From positions 1 through 9,803 of the forward strand of contig CAYQBA010000173.1 of the NCBI GenBank assembly GCA_964415605.1: 9,803 bases of DNA, in the 5' to 3' direction. A program made the position numbers and the translations under genes. The stretch comes from UCB3 sp964415605. GTDB taxonomy: Bacteria; Chloroflexota; Anaerolineae; Epilineales; Epilineaceae. Of the stretch, positions 4,955 to 9,803 are shown one piece after another. How positions within the stretch are numbered: position 1 is the first letter of the stretch; the number at the start of each line of letters is the position of its first letter. A model generated the notes under the pieces. The model was not told the origin of the DNA. It saw nothing but the letters and a program-made list of their open reading frames with translations, and did no database searches.

Positions 4955-7884
4955 AGGCGATACGCCTCGCGGCTCGGGCGGAACGGGCGCAGCAGCCAGT
5001 GCGGGCGCCGCAGCCCGTCGGGCGACACGGCGTCGGCCGGACGGGTCAGGGCCAGCCACTCGCGGTAGACCTCGCGCGCCCGCGTGGTGTCGACGAACAC
5101 GTCGCCGTGCCGGTCGCCGGGCGCCGCCGGCGCCACCGTCACCTTCTGGTGCCAGCAGTGCATGCCGGTGATGGGGTCGGGATGCACCGGGAACGTCAGG
5201 TTCTGGTGCACGCCCGCCTCGGTCCACCACACGCGGGCCGAGTCCGGGTCGGCGCTCTCGAACGGCCGCACGCCCTCGCGGCGGCGCATGCACCACTGGC
5301 CGGCGCCGACCGCGTCGAGGTCGACCAGCGCCGACGACCAGCGCGCCATCCCGGTCTCCTGCAGCCGCCAGCGGCCCATGTGGTGCGAGCACGCGACGAT
5401 GCCGGGGCGGATGCCCTCGGTCACCCAGCACGGCAGCACGAAGTGGCCGATGTCGGTGGTGACACGGGCGAGCTGGTTGGTCGCCAGCCCGAACCGCGCC
5501 GCGTCCTCGGGGTGCACCCACAGCGGGTTGCGATGGCTGATCTCGGCCAGCCACTTGCTGTTGCCGCTCCGGGTGTGGATGAGCGTGGGCAGGCGGAACG
5601 TCGGGATGAGGACGGCCTCGCCGGCCGCGCGGTCGATCCGGGAAGGGTGGACGTGGCTGTGGATATAGGTGGGGATGGCGGCCTCCGGCCAGCCCCAATC
5701 CGCGAGGGTGTCGGACCAGAACTCGAGCCTGCGGCTCGGGGTGTCGAAGCCGCGGACCACGCGCCCGCCGATGCGCACGCCGACCGGCCGGCCGCGCGGG
5801 TCGCCGGCGAACACGGGGTGCGGGGTGATGTTGGGGTTGGGCGGCGCCGGGGCGGTGGTGTAGACGACGCCCGTGGCGGGGTCCTCGGTAGTGGCGCCGG
5901 CTTCGAGCGCCGCGGCGTCGACCGGCTGCGCGAACGGCGCCGACGCGCCGCGCCGCAGCTCAAAGGCGCCGTACTTGCGCATGTAGTCCAGCGGCGAGAG
6001 GCCTTCGGCCGCGGCGGCCTCGGGGAGCCCCGGCACGGTGTTCTCGAACATCCAGCCGTAGTACTCGTGGACCTTGAGCTTCTCGCCGGGCCGGTAAGGC
6101 GACTCGAAGTAGCGGCGGATGCCGAGCGCGCCGTCGGGGTCGATGCGCCAGCTGAGCTCGATCCAGAACTCGGTCTCTTCCCACACCTCACCGGGGTTGG
6201 CCTCGTAGGTGAGGTCGACGCGGTGGCCGAGCTTTTCGAGCGCGACGCGGCGCACGGGCTGGCGGAACCCGATCCAGCACCCGGCGTGGGTCTCCTGGCT
6301 CATGACGTCGTGCCGCTCGGCCCCGTGGCCCATCGGCAGGACGTAGTCGGCGAACCACGCGGTCTCGCTCCACGTCGGAGAGAGGCAGGCGTGGAGGCCG
6401 ACGAGGCTCTCGTCGGTCAGGGCCTCGATCCAGCTCATCCCGTCGGGGTTGGTCCACACCGGGTTGTAGACGCGCGTGAAGTAGGTGTCGAGCTTCGCGC
6501 GGCCGTCCTTGAGCAGGTGCGGCAGGAGGAAGCTCAGCTCGAAGAACGTCAGCGGGTACTCGCGCGGCCACGTCAGCTCGTTCCAGCGCTCGGGGTGAGG
6601 GGCCAGGGCGTGCGGGCGCGGCACCCACTTGTCCCACGCGTTCATCGAGGTGCCGCCGTCGACGCCGACGGCGCCGGTGAGGACGTTGAGGAACCACAGG
6701 CAGCGCGCCACCTGCCATCCCCCGAGGTTGCCGGCGGTGGCGCTGCGCCACGTATGGGTGGCCAGCCGGCCGTCGCAGTCGGCCACCGCCTCGGCCACGG
6801 CGCGGATCGCTGCGACGTCGACGCCGCTCTCGGCGGCGGCGAACTCGAACGTGTAGTCGGCGTAGAGCGCCTTCAGCTCGGCCTCGAACGCCTCGAAGGT
6901 CCGCGGTCCGTCGGGCCGGGCGTGGGCGAGGTAGGCCTCCCAGTTCACCCAGGTTTGCACGAAGTCGCGGTTGTAGCGCCCCGTCTCGACGAGGTGCCGG
7001 ACGATGGCGAGCAGGATGGCGGCCTCGGACCCCGGCCACGGCGACAGCCACAGGTCGGCGCGGCTGGCGGTATTGGAGAGGCGCGTGTCCATGACGATGA
7101 GCTTGGCGCCGTCGAGCTTGCCCTCGATGATCCGCTGGGCGTGCGGGTTGAAGTAGTGGCCGGTCTCGAGGTGGCTGCTGATGAGCAGGATCACGCGGGC
7201 GTGGGCGTGGTCGGGGCTCGGCCGGTCCAGGCCGGACCAGTACGCGTAGCCGGCCCGGGCGCCGGACGAGCAGACGTTGGTGTGGCTGTTGTGGCTGTCG
7301 CAGCCCCACGCGAAGAGGACCCACTCCATGAGCCCGTCGTGCCCCGGCCGGCCGACGTGGTACATCACCTCGTTGTGGCGCTGCTCGAGGAACGCGGCGC
7401 GGATGCGGGCGCCGAGGTCGTCGAGCACCTCGTCCCACGTCACGCGCACCCACTTGCCCTCGCCGCGCCTGCCGGCGCGCTTGAGGGGGTAGAGGATCCG
7501 TTCGGGATCATAGACCTGGTTGTGGGTCGCCGGGCCTTTGGCGCAGTTGCGCCCGCGGCTGCCGGGATGGTGGGGGTTGCCCTCGAACTTCTGGATCTCG
7601 AGGGTGTCCTTGTCGACGTAGCCCAGGAGCCCGCACGCGCTCTCGCAGTTGAAGCAAATGGTCGGGACGAGCATGTAGCGGCGCTCGACCTTGCGCGGCC
7701 ACGCGCGCGGGTCGTGCTCGACCCAGTCGTCCCAGCGCTCGACGGGCGGATAGGCGGCCAGCCCGGGCGCCGGCGGCGTGGGTGGGGTGGCGGAGTCCAC
7801 CCCCACCTCGGGCTTGCTTCGCTCGCCACCCCCGCCCCCGGGGGGGCCAGGGGACGGGGGGAGGCTCGTCAACGGCTCGTTCAT
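4951..7884 (-). CDS. Molybdopterin oxidoreductase catalytic subunit (DMSO reductase superfamily)
   Basis: This 977-residue protein is the catalytic subunit of a membrane-bound complex. A [4Fe-4S] site is formed by C77-x2-C80-x3-C84-x29-C114, followed by AKG as in this superfamily. The likely Mo ligand is C205 in HTNVCSSGARAG, as in polysulfide/thiosulfate-type enzymes; C195 in WGCDS is an alternative. MGD-binding segments follow (MDTRLSNTASRADLWL, 265-280). A molydopterin dinucleotide-binding C-terminal domain spans about 755-920, including ACSHHMGRWRLQ (831-842). The N-terminus has no twin-arginine motif or hydrophobic stretch, so a cytoplasmic location is inferred. Residues 7-35 are Pro/Gly-rich and look repeat-derived. 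The ATG at 7884 overlaps the stop of the fusion gene (ATGA) and has AGGAGGT 9 nt upstream. The substrate is unknown: sulfite, sulfur compounds and others are all possible. Confidence 0.93.
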   Translation of the reverse strand: MNEPLTSLPPSPGPPGGGGGERSKPEVGVDSATPPTPPAPGLAAYPPVERWDDWVEHDPRAWPRKVERRYMLVPTICFNCESACGLLGYVDKDTLEIQKFEGNPHHPGSRGRNCAKGPATHNQVYDPERILYPLKRAGRRGEGKWVRVTWDEVLDDLGARIRAAFLEQRHNEVMYHVGRPGHDGLMEWVLFAWGCDSHNSHTNVCSSGARAGYAYWSGLDRPSPDHAHARVILLISSHLETGHYFNPHAQRIIEGKLDGAKLIVMDTRLSNTASRADLWLSPWPGSEAAILLAIVRHLVETGRYNRDFVQTWVNWEAYLAHARPDGPRTFEAFEAELKALYADYTFEFAAAESGVDVAAIRAVAEAVADCDGRLATHTWRSATAGNLGGWQVARCLWFLNVLTGAVGVDGGTSMNAWDKWVPRPHALAPHPERWNELTWPREYPLTFFELSFLLPHLLKDGRAKLDTYFTRVYNPVWTNPDGMSWIEALTDESLVGLHACLSPTWSETAWFADYVLPMGHGAERHDVMSQETHAGCWIGFRQPVRRVALEKLGHRVDLTYEANPGEVWEETEFWIELSWRIDPDGALGIRRYFESPYRPGEKLKVHEYYGWMFENTVPGLPEAAAAEGLSPLDYMRKYGAFELRRGASAPFAQPVDAAALEAGATTEDPATGVVYTTAPAPPNPNITPHPVFAGDPRGRPVGVRIGGRVVRGFDTPSRRLEFWSDTLADWGWPEAAIPTYIHSHVHPSRIDRAAGEAVLIPTFRLPTLIHTRSGNSKWLAEISHRNPLWVHPEDAARFGLATNQLARVTTDIGHFVLPCWVTEGIRPGIVACSHHMGRWRLQETGMARWSSALVDLDAVGAGQWCMRRREGVRPFESADPDSARVWWTEAGVHQNLTFPVHPDPITGMHCWHQKVTVAPAAPGDRHGDVFVDTTRAREVYREWLALTRPADAVSPDGLRRPHWLLRPFRPSREAYRL
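7780..7866. repeat. GC-rich, repeat-like block inside the Mo-subunit reading frame
   Basis: This stretch is a patchwork of homopolymeric G and C tracts and dyads. GGGTGGGGTGG (7780-7790) pairs with CCACCCCCACC (7797-7807) across a 6-nt loop with one bulge. Then come a GCTTGCTTCGCTCGCC segment, a CCCCCGGGGG palindrome and G-runs of 7, 4 and 6 on the plus strand (about 7840-7861). It encodes residues 7-35 of the Mo subunit, rich in Pro, Gly, Ser and Thr. Its composition differs from the coding DNA on either side and resembles small interspersed repeats. The dispersed copies needed to prove that lie outside this window. Confidence 0.4.
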
Positions 7885-9647
7885 GCGTTCGGGACCTCCT
7901 GCGGTGCCATCACGAAGGCGTGCTCGTAGCAGTACAGGCCGACGAGGGCGGCGAGCGGGGCGAGCGCGAGCAGCGCATCGGCGGCCGCCGGCAGCGCCGC
8001 CCAGCGAATGCCCCAGGCCACGTAGCCCGCCAGGGCTGCCAGCGGGACGACGTGCCCGACGACCAGCCCGCCGTGGAGGAACCAGCGGCGGTACTTCCCG
8101 TGCCGCATGAGGTGCGCGGCTCGCGTCGCGACCTCGCTGGCGTGCGGCATCCCGAGCTCGGCCAGCACGATCATGCCCAGGCTGACCATGAGCGCCGACA
8201 ACAGCCCGCTGAAGCCAATGCCGAAGCTGTGGCTGGCCGCCTGCGAGATTCCGTCCCACGACGTGGCGCCAGACCACTGCACAGTCAATGCTCCCAAGAG
8301 GGCCAGCACCGCGCCGCCGCCCAGCACGGCCTGGGCCAGCATGTGGAGCGGCAGGAGCGGGCTCTGCCACAGGTCGCGCCCCTCGGCCTGGCCAAACAGG
8401 AATGCCGTGTACACGGCCGTCAGCATCGCCAACGGCAGGCCGGCCGCCAGGAGCCACGGGCGGACGGCGTCCGCCCACGCGGGCGCGAACAACCCGGCCA
8501 GCGCGCCGACTTCGGCGATGAACCACAGGCCAACCACGGCGGAGAACGCCACGAGGACGAACGCGCCGCGCGTGAGCCACGACTTCCACTGGGGCCGCGT
8601 GAGGATCGTCAGGAAGCGCTCGGGACGCTCGAGGTCCCACACCAGGAGCAGGGTCGTGAGGCCGAGGAACACCAGCGACACGAAGCTCCCGGCGACGGCA
8701 AGCGGCCGGTCGAAGTGCCCGCCGCCCTGGCGGATAAAGTGCCACGCCAAGAGCATGAACACGCCGCTGGCGATGCCCTTCGTCACGAGGTACGCCGGCA
8801 CCTGCCAGTGCCATGGGATCTTGTGCTGGGCGTTGTACGTCACCTGGACCAGGTGCTCGGCCATCCGGCCGTCGCCGACGTGGATCGGGCCGCGCCACGT
8901 GCCCGTGCCTTGCTCGGCCGGCGCGCGGATGGCGGTGACAGACGTGGCGGTCGCGCCTCTGGGCACGCCGCGCGTCGCGCCCCGCTCGCGCCCGCCTTGC
9001 CCGGCCGCACCGTTTCCGCCGGTCATCGTCCCCGCCCGCTCGTCGACGAAGTCCGCCCACAGGAACGCCTCCGGCGCCTGCGCGGCCGTCGGGGTGAGCG
9101 AGATCGCGTCGCCGTCGATATAGAACAGCTTGGGGGCCGTGCCTTGCTCGGGCTTGCGGACCGTGACCGTCTCGCGCGCGACCAGCTGGCTGATGGCGCT
9201 GGCCGGGTCGTCGAGATCGCCGGAGATGATGGCCTGCGTCGGGCACACGACGACGCACGCCGGCTCGAGCCCGAGATCGGTGCGGTGGGCGCAGTAGTGG
9301 CACTTGGCCGCGGTGCCGGTGGCGGGGTCGACGTAGATGGCGTCGTACGGGCAGGCCTGGAGGCAGGCCTTGCAGCCGATGCACACGTCGGGGTCGAACT
9401 CGACGATGCCGTCGTGGCGCTGATACATCGCCGTCACCGGGCAGATGCGCACGCACGGCGGGTTGGCGCAGTGGTTGCACCGCGTCACCTGGAACGTGCG
9501 GCGCGCGTGCGGGAACGCACCCTTGTCGACGTACTTGACCCACGTCCGGTAGACGCCGAGCGGGACCTCGTTCTCCTGCTTGCAGGCCGTGCTGCAGGCA
9601 TGGCAGCCGATGCAGCGGCGGTTGTCGATCACGAAGCCGTAGTTCAT
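7881..9647 (-). CDS. Four-cluster ferredoxin fused to NrfD/PsrC-type quinone-interacting membrane subunit
   Basis: The 588-residue protein joins two subunits that are usually separate. Residues 1-150 are a PsrB/NrfC/DmsB-type ferredoxin with sixteen cysteines in four motifs: C12,15,18,22; C57,60,65,69; C89,92,95,99; and C116,119,131,135. These would bind four [4Fe-4S] clusters. A Gly/Arg/Ala-rich linker (about 205-262) leads to an NrfD-type domain with about eight membrane helices, starting near 283 and ending near 575. It should relay electrons between the Mo subunit and the quinone pool. I chose the ATG at 9647 because the family begins directly with the sequence MNYGFVIDNRRC and a GAGGGG lies 6 nt upstream. 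The in-frame ATG at 9701 adds 18 residues but has no ribosome binding site and lies beyond the likely transcription start. No Tat signal is present with either start. The stop overlaps the Mo-subunit ATG. Confidence 0.92.
   Translation of the reverse strand: MNYGFVIDNRRCIGCHACSTACKQENEVPLGVYRTWVKYVDKGAFPHARRTFQVTRCNHCANPPCVRICPVTAMYQRHDGIVEFDPDVCIGCKACLQACPYDAIYVDPATGTAAKCHYCAHRTDLGLEPACVVVCPTQAIISGDLDDPASAISQLVARETVTVRKPEQGTAPKLFYIDGDAISLTPTAAQAPEAFLWADFVDERAGTMTGGNGAAGQGGRERGATRGVPRGATATSVTAIRAPAEQGTGTWRGPIHVGDGRMAEHLVQVTYNAQHKIPWHWQVPAYLVTKGIASGVFMLLAWHFIRQGGGHFDRPLAVAGSFVSLVFLGLTTLLLVWDLERPERFLTILTRPQWKSWLTRGAFVLVAFSAVVGLWFIAEVGALAGLFAPAWADAVRPWLLAAGLPLAMLTAVYTAFLFGQAEGRDLWQSPLLPLHMLAQAVLGGGAVLALLGALTVQWSGATSWDGISQAASHSFGIGFSGLLSALMVSLGMIVLAELGMPHASEVATRAAHLMRHGKYRRWFLHGGLVVGHVVPLAALAGYVAWGIRWAALPAAADALLALAPLAALVGLYCYEHAFVMAPQEVPNA
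7894..7900 (-). promoter_or_regulatory. Shine-Dalgarno sequence of the Mo-subunit gene
   Basis: On the minus strand this reads AGGAGGT, 9 nt before the ATG at 7884 and within the last codons of the upstream fusion gene. It supports that start and hence the reality of the long Pro/Gly-rich N-terminus, rather than a start at Met71 just before the cysteine motif. Confidence 0.7.
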
Positions 9648-9713
9648 CGGCGGCCCCTCGTCGCGGGTCGCCCGCGCGGCGGGCGCGGCGGGCTCAAGCA
9701 TGGCGGTGAGGGC

Positions 9714-9742
9714 ATGTTACCAGAGCCGGCGCGCCCGCGCAA
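9714..9742 (-). promoter_or_regulatory. Candidate sigma-70-type promoter for the five-gene cluster
   Basis: In the only AT-leaning pocket upstream of the cluster, the minus strand reads TTGCGC (9737-9742), a 17-nt spacer, then TAACAT (9714-9719) preceded by TGG. This resembles a -35 element and an extended -10 element. Transcription would start near 9707, giving a leader of about 60 nt before the ATG at 9647 and almost none before the ATG at 9701. The matches are partial and the promoter is a prediction only. The remaining bases to the right edge (9743-9803) are simple GC-rich sequence in which I see no gene. Confidence 0.35.
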
Positions 9743-9803
9743 TCCGCCGACCGGTCACGCCGGCGCCGCGGCCGCCGCCGGCGCCAGCGCGCCGCGCGCG
9801 CCC

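Noticed and set aside
4955..5698. N-terminal extension of the chaperone frame beyond the GTG at 4954
   Set aside because: The extra sequence is Arg/Pro/Ala-rich, overlaps the Mo subunit in another frame and has no homology signal. The GTGA overlap gives a natural start.
4891..7929. Plus-strand open frame of about 1000 codons antisense to the Mo-subunit gene
   Set aside because: It mirrors the real gene's codon structure in a GC-rich genome. Its translation is Arg/Val/Gly/Asp-rich with no recognisable domain, while the minus strand encodes a clear molybdoenzyme.
7885..9543. Upstream extension of the Mo-subunit frame by about 550 codons, overlapping the fusion gene
   Set aside because: The frame merely stays open because of high GC. 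The translated extension is Arg/Pro-rich noise, and the ATG at 7884 has a strong Shine-Dalgarno sequence.
9648..9701. The 18-codon extension of the fusion protein from the ATG at 9701
   Set aside because: No ribosome binding site precedes it, it lies at the predicted transcription start, and family members begin directly at the MNYGF-type sequence. It is kept as an alternative only.
9743..9803. GC-rich right edge with CGCG/GCGC runs, examined for repeats or an origin
   Set aside because: It is only simple GC alternation, with no consistent repeat unit, and it is truncated by the window edge.

Overview
The window is very GC-rich, nearly all coding, and looks like a chromosomal segment of a free-living respiratory bacterium. 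A secreted-type protein ends in a YLPLTLR tail. From memory, tails of this kind are common on exported proteins of Chloroflexota. Together with the GC content this makes a high-GC Chloroflexota (Anaerolineae/Ardenticatenia-like) my best guess; it is an inference, not a demonstration. No tRNA, rRNA, CRISPR array, transposase or phage gene was seen.

Layout: on the plus strand, 2-2251 is a beta-lactamase-fold serine hydrolase that runs off the left edge. The rest is one minus-strand cluster of five genes, transcribed from about 9.7 kb down to 2.3 kb and convergent with the hydrolase. In transcription order these are: a four-cluster ferredoxin fused to an NrfD/PsrC-type membrane subunit (7881-9647); a molybdopterin oxidoreductase catalytic subunit (4951-7884); a TorD-family chaperone with an extra C-terminal region (3965-4954); a SanA/YdcF-like DUF218 protein (3328-3972); and a CorA-family divalent cation transporter (2329-3303). 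The first three are joined by ATGA and GTGA stop/start overlaps. The fourth overlaps or closely follows the third, and the fifth follows after 24 nt with a strong Shine-Dalgarno sequence.

The first three genes form a coherent module. The Mo subunit would carry a [4Fe-4S] cluster and bis-MGD, the fusion protein would relay electrons through four more clusters to or from the quinone pool, and the chaperone would help load the cofactor. Neither the Mo subunit nor the fusion has a Tat signal, so the catalytic side probably faces the cytoplasm, as in SoeABC sulfite dehydrogenase, rather than the periplasm as in PsrABC. The substrate cannot be read from the sequence. The most unusual points are the PsrB-PsrC fusion without export signal, a repeat-like GC-rich block translated into the N-terminus of the Mo subunit, and the two-part chaperone.
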